Shown in pieces: positions 51,843 to 60,944 of a stretch of 64,000 bases of DNA. Numbering within the stretch: position 1 is the stretch's first letter; each line of letters starts with the position of its first letter. The DNA is from Candidatus Vicinibacter proximus (GTDB lineage Bacteria > Bacteroidota > Bacteroidia > Chitinophagales > Saprospiraceae): assembly GCA_016713905.1 (NCBI GenBank), contig JADJOE010000003.1, forward strand, positions 1,798,001 through 1,862,000, written 5' to 3'. Under the pieces are notes generated by a model. It was given only the letters and a program-made list of their open reading frames with translations, did no database searches and had not been told where the DNA came from. Made by a program: the position numbers and the translations under genes.

Positions 51843-54713
51843 TTATTTCAAATTTTTAAAAAACAAAGCTGCATTATTATTGATTCCAACCAGTATACAG
51901 GGCTTATTATTAACCTTAATTGCTTTTAAATCTTTTACATCAAAAGGAATAAAAAAACCAGATTCTTGAGGACCTAAGGCTCTAGAAACTAAATTGTTTC
52001 TATCTCCTAAAAATAATAATCCAACCGATGCATCAGCTCTCGTGGTTTCAATTTCAGCATTAAAAAGATTTCCCCCAATCATTAAATCTTTATAACCGTC
52101 CAAATTAAAATCTTCTGATACAATTGCCTGTATAGTTGAAAATTGGGCCAGATTGGGGAGGAATATGATTTGAAATTTTCCACCTTCATTTTTTAATATC
52201 ACACTCTGAAACATAGTCGCTTCATACTTAAGTCCCTTATCCAATCCCTCTCCATATATTTGCTTAACATTGGCTTCAGAAAAAGAAGAATAATTTGCAA
52301 ATTTTTTCTCAATATCAGGGACTTGTTCTGAAGAGCACTGCTTTCCACGCACTGGAACAATATCTTCTCCATTGTATTTTGCTAACACAATATCATAGGT
52401 TCCACTGTTGTCATAATCATCACAATAAACCATAAAGGGTTTTTCAGGACTAGCATGAAATTTATAATTTAATCCAAGATTTCCCAATACAAAATCAATA
52501 TCCCCATCACTATCAAAATCAGTTGATATAATTTTATTCCACCACCCGGTAGTTTGCTCCAATCCATATTTCTTAGGGTCCGCTTTAATCAATTTATTTT
52601 TTTGATTCTCAAAAATCGTAACCGGCATCCACTCACCAACAATTACTAAATCCTTTAAATTATCTCCATTAACATCTTCCCAGACTGCCGAACTTACCAT
52701 CCCAATTTCTTTTAGCTCAACGGCTTTATCCTCTGTAACATCCTTAAATCTCCCACTACCGGTATTTTCTAAGAAATAACTTCTTGGTGGATATGGATAT
52801 TTATCTGGAATGGTGCGTCCACCTCTGAATAAATCAATATCTCCATCTCTATCAAAATCACAAGAAACCACACAAGAGCCGCTTGAAGAAATTAATGGTA
52901 ATCGTGAAATATCTTTAGTAAAATTTGCATGTCCATCGTTGAGATATAATCTGTCCTGATATATTGGATGGCCTTCCACAAACTCTGTACCGCCACTCAC
53001 TACATACAAATCCAAATCTTTGTCTCCATCAGCGTCAAAGAAAATACTTTGCATATCTTCATAATCCTTATCCTTTTCAAAAATGGGAACAACCTTTGCA
53101 ATAAAATGCCCTGAGGCATCCTGGGTATAAAGTTGCCCTGGTTGACCGTGAGCTCCACCAATATAAAAATCTTCTCTATCATCTCCATCAACATCAGCCA
53201 CAGAAATAAATGGACCCAATTTACTTAATGAATGTGGAAGCAGAACCTGTTTTTGATAATCATCAAATAGATTTTCTCTATGGATAAAATTTGGGGAAAT
53301 AAATTCTCCTGTACTTTCAGCAAATACCGGATTGTATTGTGGCACTTCTGTGGCTAGCTTTTGGCCAGTTTGATAAACTATTTCCATAAGTTTATTTACT
53401 GGAATATTAAATTCCTCTACTGTAGTGTAGTCAGGCCACTCCACTAACAACCTGTCTATCTTCTGAATATTTCCTAAACCAAAATGTGCAATTGGTTCAC
53501 TAGACGATAAATATCCTCTAGAAGTTTTAATTTGTACATATTGTTGTTGATCACCATAAAAAATACTGACTTTTGCCCCTAAACCAAAAGTGTTTTTTGG
53601 ATCTCCAATGCATTTAACTCTCAGATAATTCTGCGTCTGGTTGATATTATTCTGATATAAAAAGGCAGGGTCATCCACATTATTCACCACCAGATCCAAA
53701 TCTCCATCATTATCCAAGTCGCAAAATGCTGCACCGTTGGAAAAACTTGGTTGATCCACTCCCCATGTTTTAATCATTTTTTTAAAAGTAAGATCTTTCT
53801 GATTTTTATAAATGTAGTTGGCTAGTTTAACGGATGGCAATTTACCCAATACCTCTTCGGTACTTTTAACTACATTGTTGTTTTTCTTTAAGTAATCTGC
53901 AATCTCCTTATTAGTATCACGATCATAAACATCTCTTCGATAACCATTGGTGATATAAATATCTTTAAATCCATCATTGTCCAAATCGTTAATTAATGCC
54001 GCCCAAGACCAGTCTGTTTTATCTACACCTGCCAATTGACTAATATCGGTAAAAAAACCGTTGCCAAAATTATATTGTAAAGCATTGTGCATATATTGAT
54101 CCTGAAATCCCAATGCCTTTAGTTTTGCGAAAAATTCTGGTTGCATTGCAGGCATTGTTGTCTTTGATCTTTTGTAATCATCCGGACGCATTTCTACATT
54201 TAGTATTTCTTCAAACCCATCATTGTTAATATCCCCAAAATCAACCCCCATGGAATAAAAAGGAACATGATTGGTAAGTGATTTAATCATCTCCTTAAAA
54301 GTACCATTTCCATAATTAATATACAAATAGTCGTTTTCAGTAAAATCATTGGCAATATATAAATCCTGATAACCGTCTTTATTTAAATCACCTGCAACCG
54401 CACCTAAACCATAGCCATAATTTGGAATAAATCCTGCTTCATAACTGACATCAGTAAAAGTCAAATCTCCATTATTTCTAAACAACTTGTCAGATACCAA
54501 TGGATCAAATGCTGTACCATTCAACATTGCCTTTTTCTTACTCACTATCTCATCCTCAAAAATACCCCACTTTTCAGGTCTATTATCAACGTACAAATCA
54601 AGATCACCATCATTATCATAATCAAAAAAAGTTGAAGTTATAGAATAACCATTGTCTGCTAATCCATACTTTTCAGCTTGGTCTTCAAAAACAAATGAAC
54701 CCTTATTGATCAA
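51843..54713 (-). CDS. CRTAC1-like VCBS lipoprotein, second copy, part C-terminal to a frameshift
   Basis: 956 residues from a TTG that is not a real start. It contains the same blades and ASPIC/UnbV segment as the intact copy (KTSRGYLSSSEPIAHFGLG, VEWPDYTTVEEF) and the PVRGKQCSSEQVP motif. The signal peptide and first blades lie in the 141-residue frame upstream. Reducing the G5 run at 54748-54752 to four gives CRGFHNTPENKNLLLINKGS across the junction, which matches the intact copy's CRSFYPNEPEKRENLLFINN. The full product would be about 1106 residues. Followed by the intact copy after 33 bases. Confidence 0.85.
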   Translation of the reverse strand: MINKGSFVFEDQAEKYGLADNGYSITSTFFDYDNDGDLDLYVDNRPEKWGIFEDEIVSKKKAMLNGTAFDPLVSDKLFRNNGDLTFTDVSYEAGFIPNYGYGLGAVAGDLNKDGYQDLYIANDFTENDYLYINYGNGTFKEMIKSLTNHVPFYSMGVDFGDINNDGFEEILNVEMRPDDYKRSKTTMPAMQPEFFAKLKALGFQDQYMHNALQYNFGNGFFTDISQLAGVDKTDWSWAALINDLDNDGFKDIYITNGYRRDVYDRDTNKEIADYLKKNNNVVKSTEEVLGKLPSVKLANYIYKNQKDLTFKKMIKTWGVDQPSFSNGAAFCDLDNDGDLDLVVNNVDDPAFLYQNNINQTQNYLRVKCIGDPKNTFGLGAKVSIFYGDQQQYVQIKTSRGYLSSSEPIAHFGLGNIQKIDRLLVEWPDYTTVEEFNIPVNKLMEIVYQTGQKLATEVPQYNPVFAESTGEFISPNFIHRENLFDDYQKQVLLPHSLSKLGPFISVADVDGDDREDFYIGGAHGQPGQLYTQDASGHFIAKVVPIFEKDKDYEDMQSIFFDADGDKDLDLYVVSGGTEFVEGHPIYQDRLYLNDGHANFTKDISRLPLISSSGSCVVSCDFDRDGDIDLFRGGRTIPDKYPYPPRSYFLENTGSGRFKDVTEDKAVELKEIGMVSSAVWEDVNGDNLKDLVIVGEWMPVTIFENQKNKLIKADPKKYGLEQTTGWWNKIISTDFDSDGDIDFVLGNLGLNYKFHASPEKPFMVYCDDYDNSGTYDIVLAKYNGEDIVPVRGKQCSSEQVPDIEKKFANYSSFSEANVKQIYGEGLDKGLKYEATMFQSVILKNEGGKFQIIFLPNLAQFSTIQAIVSEDFNLDGYKDLMIGGNLFNAEIETTRADASVGLLFLGDRNNLVSRALGPQESGFFIPFDVKDLKAIKVNNKPCILVGINNNAALFFKNLK

Positions 54714-54738
54714 AAGTAAATTCTTGTTCTCAGGAGTA

Positions 54739-55164
54739 TTATGAAATCCCCCTGCAAATATAAAGATCCATCAAACCATCACAATTGATGTCAACTGTTG
54801 AAACCCCATTGTGCCATCCTTTAAAATTCTGTATCCCAGAACGTCCAGAAACATCTTCGAACTTAAAATTTTTTAAATTTTTATATATCCTATCGGGTAC
54901 TTGATTCCCAGTAAAATAAATATCCTGCCATCCATCGTTGTCAAAATCTGCAATCGCTACACCCGCTCCATTGTAGATGTAATTAAATGTATAAAGATGT
55001 TCTGTTGGGGTCTCCTTAATTGTGTTGTTAAAATCGATTCCTGATTGTTTAGATTCAATAAAAGTATACAATTTTCCATCAAATTCCTTAGTTTCCTTTT
55101 TACAGGCCACCATCAAAAAAATCAAAACAAGCAATTGGATTCGACAAGAATTTATTAAATGCAT
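54739..55164 (-). CDS. CRTAC1-like VCBS lipoprotein, second copy, N-terminal fragment
   Basis: 141 residues with a lipoprotein signal (LLVLIFLMVAC), a short linker and the first FG-GAP blades (IADFDNDGWQDIYFTGN, VDINCDGLMDLYICR). It then reads a short wrong-frame end (GIS) caused by one extra G in the run at 54748-54752. It is the 5' part of the 51843-55164 gene. The ATG at 55164 follows the small lipoprotein gene by 45 bases. Confidence 0.8.
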   Translation of the reverse strand: MHLINSCRIQLLVLIFLMVACKKETKEFDGKLYTFIESKQSGIDFNNTIKETPTEHLYTFNYIYNGAGVAIADFDNDGWQDIYFTGNQVPDRIYKNLKNFKFEDVSGRSGIQNFKGWHNGVSTVDINCDGLMDLYICRGIS

Positions 55165-55209
55165 AATTAACTTTTATTCTACTTAAGTAAATAAATAATC
55201 TCAGAATCT

Positions 55210-55665
55210 TTATTCCGTTTTAGTAAAATATTTTCTTAACACAGCCTCTGCTTCTGGTGTCATTTCTGAAACTACCGCTTCTTTTGGAGATCCATCTTCG
55301 CCAAGATAAAACTGCACAAATTTTAACACCTCTCCTGTGCGAAAATAATTGGTATCAACAACGTTCCCTTTATGGTCTTTCCAAACAAAATTGCTAAATG
55401 AAAATCCAGGTTTTTTGGGTAATTCGGCCATTTCTGCAACATTTAATTTTCTTAAACCAATTGGTTCATAAACACCCGGAGGGGTAGGAACCATCAGACT
55501 GTCTAAATTAGAAGCATCGGATTTGGATGCAACATCTTGCTTGGAATTACATGATGTGTTTAAACTCAAACATAAAAAAATAGGTATAGATAAAATGGAT
55601 AATAATGGTCGCCCCAATTTATAAATGATACTGTTGAAAAAATTGATTTTAATAAAATTATTCAT
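55210..55665 (-). CDS. Small lipoprotein within the VCBS operon
   Basis: About 151 residues from the ATG at 55665, which lies 13 bases after the true stop (55679) of the preceding VCBS gene; an upstream ATG at 55713 would overlap that gene. Signal peptide with a lipobox-like LSLNTSC. The mature part has a Pro-rich stretch (LMVPTPPGVYEPIGLRKLN), then a compact domain with FSNFVWKDHKGNVVDTNYFRTGEVLKF. It ends in a helix containing MTPEAEAVLRKYF. I do not recognise the family. Its position between two large VCBS lipoproteins suggests it belongs to the same surface complex. Confidence 0.7.
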   Translation of the reverse strand: MNNFIKINFFNSIIYKLGRPLLSILSIPIFLCLSLNTSCNSKQDVASKSDASNLDSLMVPTPPGVYEPIGLRKLNVAEMAELPKKPGFSFSNFVWKDHKGNVVDTNYFRTGEVLKFVQFYLGEDGSPKEAVVSEMTPEAEAVLRKYFTKTE

Positions 55666-55678
55666 GGTAAATATTATT

Positions 55679-55854
55679 CTATTTGACAATAAAATTAGAT
55701 TGTAGTAATTCATTATTATTCGCCGTCAATATCACATCAGCCCCTTTAAATTTTAACAACTTCATTTTGCGTACATCCTTATTCAGGAAAAATCCTGATT
55801 GCATGGGGTGAACAAACTTTAATTCTCCCCCTTTTGGACCAACATAATACCCCC
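55679..55854 (-). pseudogene. Hidden C-terminal end of the third VCBS gene, after a third frameshift
   Basis: On the minus strand, from the G5 run at 55854-55850, a frame encodes YYVGPKGGELKF, then MQSGFFLNKDVRKMKLL, then ILTANNNELLQSNFIVK and a stop at 55681-55679. This matches the C-termini of the two paralogues (GVYLKGQKDGSF, SGLFLPGD, VANNNAHVQL). One additional G in the run joins it to the frame of the 55819-56307 fragment. Confidence 0.75.
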
Positions 55855-56307
55855 TATTCCTGCATCACTTCTTGTGGTCTCTACCTCACGGTCGTGATAG
55901 TTTCCGCCGTAGGCAATGTCCTGAATGCCGTCTTTGTTAAAATCATACAAAACAAAATCATTCACAGGCGCAATTTGTACTTCTGCCGGAAATGCCCTGA
56001 AACTAAATTTGCCTCCTTCGTTGATAAATACACCACTTTCAAACATTTCCACTTTTCGGATCTGCACCTGGTCCAACTTCCCATCCAATACTTTTTCTAT
56101 GGGTTCTACGGCAAAGGACTCATAATTCTTATATTTCTCTGCAATGAATGGCATCTGCTCACTGCTGCATTGCCTGCCCCGTACCGGATAAACTTTTCCA
56201 TCTTTATCGTAAGATCCCAAATAAGTATCCCAACTTCCATTTTTATCAAAATCTCCCAAATAAGCAAAAATGGCTTGTCCACAGAAGCTTTGAACTTGGT
56301 ATTCCAA
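55819..56307 (-). CDS. CRTAC1-like VCBS lipoprotein, third copy, C-terminal fragment
   Basis: 162 residues from an internal TTG that is not a true start. It holds the last blades (DFDKNGSWDTYLGSYDKDGK), the conserved PVRGRQCSSEQMP motif, and YDFNKDGIQDIAYGG. It is joined to the 762-residue fragment if the T5 run at 56266-56270 (A5 on the plus strand) had six bases: DKPFFAYLGDFDKNG then aligns exactly with EKPFMVYCDDYDNSG of the second copy. The last few residues (IMLVQKGEN) are out of frame; the proper C-terminus is in the 55679-55854 entry. Confidence 0.8.
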   Translation of the reverse strand: MEYQVQSFCGQAIFAYLGDFDKNGSWDTYLGSYDKDGKVYPVRGRQCSSEQMPFIAEKYKNYESFAVEPIEKVLDGKLDQVQIRKVEMFESGVFINEGGKFSFRAFPAEVQIAPVNDFVLYDFNKDGIQDIAYGGNYHDREVETTRSDAGIGGIMLVQKGEN

Positions 56308-58394
56308 CCAAGATTTCCGGCTAATAAATCTGCATCTCCATCCTGGTCAATGTCCGAAACAGACAAAACATTCCACCAACCACCTGTATTTTTTAATCCC
56401 CATTTTTCAGATTGATCCTGCAATTTGCCATTGACATTGAGTAATATTTTTACCGACATCCATTCGCCTGCAAGGGCCAAATCCATCGCGCCATCTTTAT
56501 TAAAATCGGCTGCCACAGCAGCGCTAACATTACCAAATTCTCCGGCCATTTCAGGACATACCGTTGAGGTTACTTCCTTAAATCTGCCGCCTTCATTCAA
56601 CAGCACATGGCTACCCAGTAGTTTACCATACTTCCCTGGAACCAATCTTGCTCCCAAAAACAAATCCATATCCTTATCTGCATCCAGATCAAACACAGCG
56701 ACGGCTCCTATACTCTTGCGCAGAGCCGGTAACCTGTCTGTAGCATCTGTAAATTGACCGGCACCCTGGTTGAGGTACAGGTGCGTCTGGTAGGCAGCAG
56801 ACTGATCAGGAAATTCATTGCCTCCTCCCGCCACCAGCAAATCCTGATCGCCATCTCCCTCAGCATCAAAAAATACAGCGGCGACTTCATCGCAACTTTT
56901 ATTTTTTTCCATCGGAGTTCCTGGAACCTGATCAAACAATGCCCGCTGATTGGCAACCAATAATTTTCCACCGGACCCTACTGAACCTCCAAGATAAAAA
57001 TCTTCATTCCCATCTCCATTTACATCTGCCACCGCCAGCGCAGGCCCCAGGCTGGACAGTTTGTGGGGAATGAGTATCTCTCGCCTGTAATCATCGTAAT
57101 CATTCTCGGTGTGACGAATGTCTTTTGTCAACTGATCCGTGACTTCCACGGTAAATGGAGCTTTGGATTCAGGACCCAGGGCTACTTTAGAACGTAATTC
57201 AGCCTCTTTTTCTTTGAATACCAGCAGCTGATCAACCTTGACCTTGTATTTTTTGATGGTGGCTCCTGAAGGCCACCTGATGAGAAGACTATCTATCAGG
57301 GTGTTTTGCGCCAGGCCAAAATGCAGGACCGGCTCACTGGTAGACATGTATCCCCTTACATTGGTGAGTTCAGCCAATTGCATTTTTCCCTGCGTATAAA
57401 TTACGGCTCGTGCTCCAAAACTTTTCAGATTCTGACCATTTCCTTCCAGTTTTATCCGTAAATAATGTCTGTCATCGAACTTTTCAGCATTGTTTTTATA
57501 AATAAAGGCCGGATCGTTCATATTATTCATGATGAGATCCAGATCCCCATCATTGTCGAGATCTGCATAGGATGCTCCCTGAGAAAAACCAACCTGATCC
57601 ATCCCCCAACTGCGGGTCACATTTCCAAATTGAAGATTGCCTTCATTGCGGTACATGTAATTCTGAATTTTTACCGAAGGTGCCTGTCCAATCAGATCTA
57701 GTACCTTGGTTCGAATCAGAGGTTTTAGTTTTGGATTATTCAAACTGTCATGATAAGACAGGAATTTTTTACTAAAATCTTTATTGCGGATATCCCTGAG
57801 ATAGCCATTGGATATAAAAAGATCCTTCTCTGCATCGTTGTCAAAATCGCTGAAAAAAGCGGTCCAGCTCCAATCGGTTTTGGAAACACCCGCCAATTGA
57901 GCGATCTCGCTAAAAGACCCATTTCCGTTGCTTAATTGCAGTGCATTGAACATGTACTGATAATGATTTCCGTCTTTTACCATCTGCCAGAATCGCTTAG
58001 GATTCATACTGGCCATATTGGTTTTGTTGCGGTAATGATCTTCCGCCACCATGTCGGCCGTTACCACATCCAGCCATCCGTCATTGTTGAAATCGGCCAC
58101 ATCTGATCCCATGCTGAATTGGCTCATGTGTTGCAAGCCAAGCTTGGCCAAATCGCGGAAAGTACCGTTCTGCATATTGATGTACAGATTGTCCGGAAAA
58201 TCATAATCATTGGCCATGTAAATGTCCGGATACCCGTCATTTGAAATATCTCCAATCGCTGTACTGAGCGTAAATGCAATGTTTAAAAGGCCGGCTTCCT
58301 TCGTGATGTCTGTGAAGTGATTGTTTCCGGTATTCTGGTACAGGTGTGAGCTGTATTGATTGTCCATCGGGACATCGCGTTTTTTGGTATTCAT
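56106..58394 (-). CDS. CRTAC1-like VCBS lipoprotein, third copy, central part between two frameshifts
   Basis: 762 residues. It contains most blades (DISNDGYPDIYMAND, DLDNDGDLDLIMNN, DVNGDGNEDFYLGG, DINKDG-like loops) and the ASPIC/UnbV segment (LTNVRGYMSTSEPVLHFGLA, IRWPSGATIKKYKV). Its nominal ATG lies inside a blade, and its last 50 residues (from PFLLIWEIL) are out of frame. The true frame is entered at the A6 run 58380-58385 and left at 56266-56270. This copy has three single-base breaks in all, versus one in the second copy and none in the first. Confidence 0.85.
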   Translation of the reverse strand: MNTKKRDVPMDNQYSSHLYQNTGNNHFTDITKEAGLLNIAFTLSTAIGDISNDGYPDIYMANDYDFPDNLYINMQNGTFRDLAKLGLQHMSQFSMGSDVADFNNDGWLDVVTADMVAEDHYRNKTNMASMNPKRFWQMVKDGNHYQYMFNALQLSNGNGSFSEIAQLAGVSKTDWSWTAFFSDFDNDAEKDLFISNGYLRDIRNKDFSKKFLSYHDSLNNPKLKPLIRTKVLDLIGQAPSVKIQNYMYRNEGNLQFGNVTRSWGMDQVGFSQGASYADLDNDGDLDLIMNNMNDPAFIYKNNAEKFDDRHYLRIKLEGNGQNLKSFGARAVIYTQGKMQLAELTNVRGYMSTSEPVLHFGLAQNTLIDSLLIRWPSGATIKKYKVKVDQLLVFKEKEAELRSKVALGPESKAPFTVEVTDQLTKDIRHTENDYDDYRREILIPHKLSSLGPALAVADVNGDGNEDFYLGGSVGSGGKLLVANQRALFDQVPGTPMEKNKSCDEVAAVFFDAEGDGDQDLLVAGGGNEFPDQSAAYQTHLYLNQGAGQFTDATDRLPALRKSIGAVAVFDLDADKDMDLFLGARLVPGKYGKLLGSHVLLNEGGRFKEVTSTVCPEMAGEFGNVSAAVAADFNKDGAMDLALAGEWMSVKILLNVNGKLQDQSEKWGLKNTGGWWNVLSVSDIDQDGDADLLAGNLGWNTKFKASVDKPFLLIWEILIKMEVGILIWDLTIKMEKFIRYGAGNAAVSRCHSLQRNIRIMSPLP

Positions 58395-59025
58395 TGATGA
58401 CCATCGGCTGATTGATCACCAGGACGTCGAGATCTCCGTCCACATCATAATCAAAAAAGGCTGCATGTATGGAATAGCCCGAATCGTCCAGCCCGTAAGC
58501 CTTTGCCTCCTCCTTGAAACTCAGATTTTTTTGGTTGACGTAGAGTTTATTTCTTCGAAGCTCAGGGTCTTCCTTAAGGTGGCAGGAAATGTAAATGTCA
58601 TCATATCCATCTGCGTTGACATCTGCTATGGTAACACCGGCGGACCATTCGGCCCCTCCTTCAATTCCGGCAGAGGCACTGATGTCCTCAAACTTAAAAT
58701 TTCCCTTATTCAGGTACAATTTGTCTTTGCCTTGATTGGAAACAAAAAACAAATCAAGCAGATCGTCATTGTTTACATCCAGAACCGCACATCCGGCACC
58801 ATTGTAGATGGATTCAAAAAATACACAATTGTAATGTTCATCTTCCACCAAATCATTGGAGAAACTTACTCCGGTCTCTTCAGGTTTCAGCAAGGTGAAT
58901 AAACCATCTACATTGGCCATGGATGCTGCAGAATCCGGTGTGGATAGATTCATTGCTTCCTTTTTACCACAGGAAAACAGCAGTAAAAGCAGACTTGACA
59001 GACTGATGATGTGTAGGAATTTCAT
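58237..59025 (-). CDS. CRTAC1-like VCBS lipoprotein, third copy, N-terminal fragment
   Basis: About 262 residues from the ATG at 59025, which starts a clean lipoprotein signal (FLHIISLSSLLLLLFSC). It contains the first blades (LDVNNDDLLDLFFVSN, IADVNADGYDDIYIS, FDYDVDGDLDVLV). After VINEYQK it is out of frame (TRCPDGQSIQL onward). The A6 run at 58380-58385 has one base too many: with five, the reading continues VINEYQKRDVPMDNQY, as in the 762-residue frame. This is the first gene of the VCBS operon, and its full span is 55679-59025. Confidence 0.8.
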   Translation of the reverse strand: MKFLHIISLSSLLLLLFSCGKKEAMNLSTPDSAASMANVDGLFTLLKPEETGVSFSNDLVEDEHYNCVFFESIYNGAGCAVLDVNNDDLLDLFFVSNQGKDKLYLNKGNFKFEDISASAGIEGGAEWSAGVTIADVNADGYDDIYISCHLKEDPELRRNKLYVNQKNLSFKEEAKAYGLDDSGYSIHAAFFDYDVDGDLDVLVINQPMVINEYQKTRCPDGQSIQLTPVPEYRKQSLHRHHEGSRPFKHCIYAQYSDWRYFK

Positions 59026-59626
59026 GTATTTCCCGGATTGGTTTATGCATTTTAAGCTCTGTTGGTCAAATAGAGCTTTAAAATAGCCCGCAAAGTTAAG
59101 CATTCAGGCGCTTAAATGAGTGTATTTGTATAAAATTAACGTTCATATTGTGCATTATACACATATGTTAATTTTAATATATTTAAAGAATTTATAAAGA
59201 AAACATTAGTTTTAAATGAGCCGATGACACGATTTAGTATTGGCGATTGATATAGCTCAGTTTTATATATTTTTAGGTAATTTATCAAAATCATAAGACT
59301 AAACTAACTAAACCCTAGACTTCTCATTCCCACCTAAAACCAATAAAAAAAATAAAACTTCACAATTGCCCTATGAACTCTGGTCGAATAGCGCATTTTA
59401 AAAAAATGAAGCAGTATAAAATAGCACTTACCCATCTCGCCTTTGAATGGAATCTCATGCTTGGAAAGTGACTTAAAATTATTTCTATTCACTTCATCCA
59501 CTATGAGAAACTGTCATTTTATTGACACTTATCGCAAATTTTAGATATCTTCAAGGGTTCATTTCTTTCAACTAAAAGCTTTCGCTTTTGTTGTAGATGC
59601 ATTGTTCACCAATAAAATAATATCCT
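59026..59626. other. Divergent intergenic region between the VCBS operon and the superoxide dismutase gene
   Basis: About 600 AT-rich bases with no credible gene. It must hold the promoter of the VCBS operon (no clear box found) and that of the superoxide dismutase gene (candidate listed). Confidence 0.45.
59522..59553 (+). promoter_or_regulatory. Candidate promoter of the superoxide dismutase gene
   Basis: TTGACA (59522-59527) and TATCTTCA (59546-59553), 21 bases between TTG and TA. The second box matches TAnnTTTG at six of eight positions. About 75 bases upstream of the ATG. Confidence 0.35.
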
Positions 59627-60235
59627 ATGTCTTTTGTCCTCGCTGATTTGCCTTATCCACCGCAATCCCTCGAACCTCATATAGATGCCAGAACCATGGA
59701 AATACACCATGGAAAGCACCATGCTGCATATACCAATAATCTCAACAATGCCATAAAGGATACTCCATTGGAGCAAATGTCCATTGAAGAAATCCTTAAA
59801 AACCTGGACATGAGCAACATGCCTGTTCGCAACAATGGTGGGGGATTTTATAACCATAATCTGTTCTGGAACATGATGTCCCCAAGAGGTGGCGGTTCTC
59901 CAAGAGGCGTAGTGGCAGATGCCATCGATGCCAACTTTGGCAGCTTCGAAACCTTCAAAGAAAAATTTACCCAGGCAGCCATTACAAGATTTGGTTCCGG
60001 ATGGGCCTGGCTTTGCGTGCATCCCGGAGGAAAGTTGGAAATTTGCTCTACCCCAAATCAGGACAATCCCCTGATGCCCAATACAGGCTGTGGTGGTGTT
60101 CCGGTACTTGCGCTTGATGTCTGGGAACATGCCTACTACCTGCATTACCAAAACAGACGACCTGACTATGTACAGGGCTTTTTCAATGTGGTCAACTGGG
60201 AAGAAGTAGAATCCAGATATCTTGCCGGAAAATAA
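59627..60235 (+). CDS. sodA: Iron/manganese superoxide dismutase, manganese-type residues
   Basis: 202 residues, normal family length, no signal peptide. Metal ligands His27 (EIHHGKHH), His77 (FYNHNLFW), Asp164 and His168 (LDVWEHAYYLHY). Gly72 and Gln145 (STPNQDNPL) are the outer-sphere residues typical of the manganese form; iron enzymes have Gln at the first site and Ala at the second. Converts superoxide to hydrogen peroxide and oxygen in the cytoplasm. The downstream cutC gene overlaps its 3' end by 14 bases. The metal cofactor is inferred from residues only; cambialistic use is possible. Confidence 0.97.
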   Translation: MSFVLADLPYPPQSLEPHIDARTMEIHHGKHHAAYTNNLNNAIKDTPLEQMSIEEILKNLDMSNMPVRNNGGGFYNHNLFWNMMSPRGGGSPRGVVADAIDANFGSFETFKEKFTQAAITRFGSGWAWLCVHPGGKLEICSTPNQDNPLMPNTGCGGVPVLALDVWEHAYYLHYQNRRPDYVQGFFNVVNWEEVESRYLAGK

Positions 60236-60944
60236 AGATCTTAAACCTGTTTTTGAACTTTGTACCGCAAGTGTACAGGCGGTTGAATTGGCCGCTGTTC
60301 ATCAGCTCAAGGCCATAGAACTTTGTACCGATCTGCATTGCGGTGGCGTTACCCCTTCTATGGGATTGGTTCGATTTGCCAGAGAAAAATTCTCCGGCGA
60401 ACTGGCAATTTTAATCCGTACCCGACCAGGTGATTTTGTTTATTCTCCCTCAGAAAAAAGGATCATGCTGGACGATGTAAGAAAATATGTGGATTTGGGC
60501 GTGGATGCATTTGTGGTGGGCGGGCTGACTGCTGAAGGTCTTATAGACGAGCCTTTCCTGGAAGATATAATGACAGTGTCATGTGGATTGAATCTTTGCT
60601 TTCATAAAGCCTTTGATGAGCTGACGGATCCAATGAAGGGTCTGAACACCTTGATTGATTTTCAATGGGACAGAGTGCTTACTTCAGGAGGCGCCGCCAA
60701 TGCAAGTCTGGGAATTCCTCAATTAAAAAAACTAATTGATCTTGCTGAAAACAAAATATGCGTGATGCCCGGAGGAGGCATTCGCAGTACCAATGTCCTA
60801 GAAATTATAGAATCCACCGGATGTTCAAGAATTCATGCAGCTTTGCGAAAAGAAACCATTTCGAATCCGAGCATTCAATATCAACCACTGAATGCAGACC
60901 TTCCAGATCAGGAAGAACTCCTTAGATTTTTAAAATACTTTTGA
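60222..60944 (+). CDS. cutC: CutC-family protein
   Basis: 240 residues, TIM-barrel CutC family: FELCTASVQAVELAAVHQLKAIELC near the N-terminus, CGGVTPSMGLV, ILIRTRPGDFVYS, FHKAFDEL, VLTSGGAANA, and MPGGGIRSTNV near the C-terminus. The start is a TTG inside the last codons of the superoxide dismutase gene (14-base overlap); no ATG lies near, and the overlap suggests coupled translation. CutC was named for copper homeostasis, but its biochemical role is not established. Co-expression with superoxide dismutase fits a metal or oxidative-stress context. Confidence 0.93.
   Translation: MPENKDLKPVFELCTASVQAVELAAVHQLKAIELCTDLHCGGVTPSMGLVRFAREKFSGELAILIRTRPGDFVYSPSEKRIMLDDVRKYVDLGVDAFVVGGLTAEGLIDEPFLEDIMTVSCGLNLCFHKAFDELTDPMKGLNTLIDFQWDRVLTSGGAANASLGIPQLKKLIDLAENKICVMPGGGIRSTNVLEIIESTGCSRIHAALRKETISNPSIQYQPLNADLPDQEELLRFLKYF

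Noticed and set aside
55834..56415. 193-residue open frame on the plus strand
   Set aside because: It lies fully antisense to the third VCBS gene and has no family features; a shadow of the repetitive Asp-rich coding sequence.
58360..58902. 180-residue open frame on the plus strand
   Set aside because: Antisense to the N-terminal part of the third VCBS gene; composition and lack of motifs point to a shadow.
59606..60151. 181-residue open frame on the minus strand
   Set aside because: Antisense to the superoxide dismutase gene, whose catalytic residues are all present.
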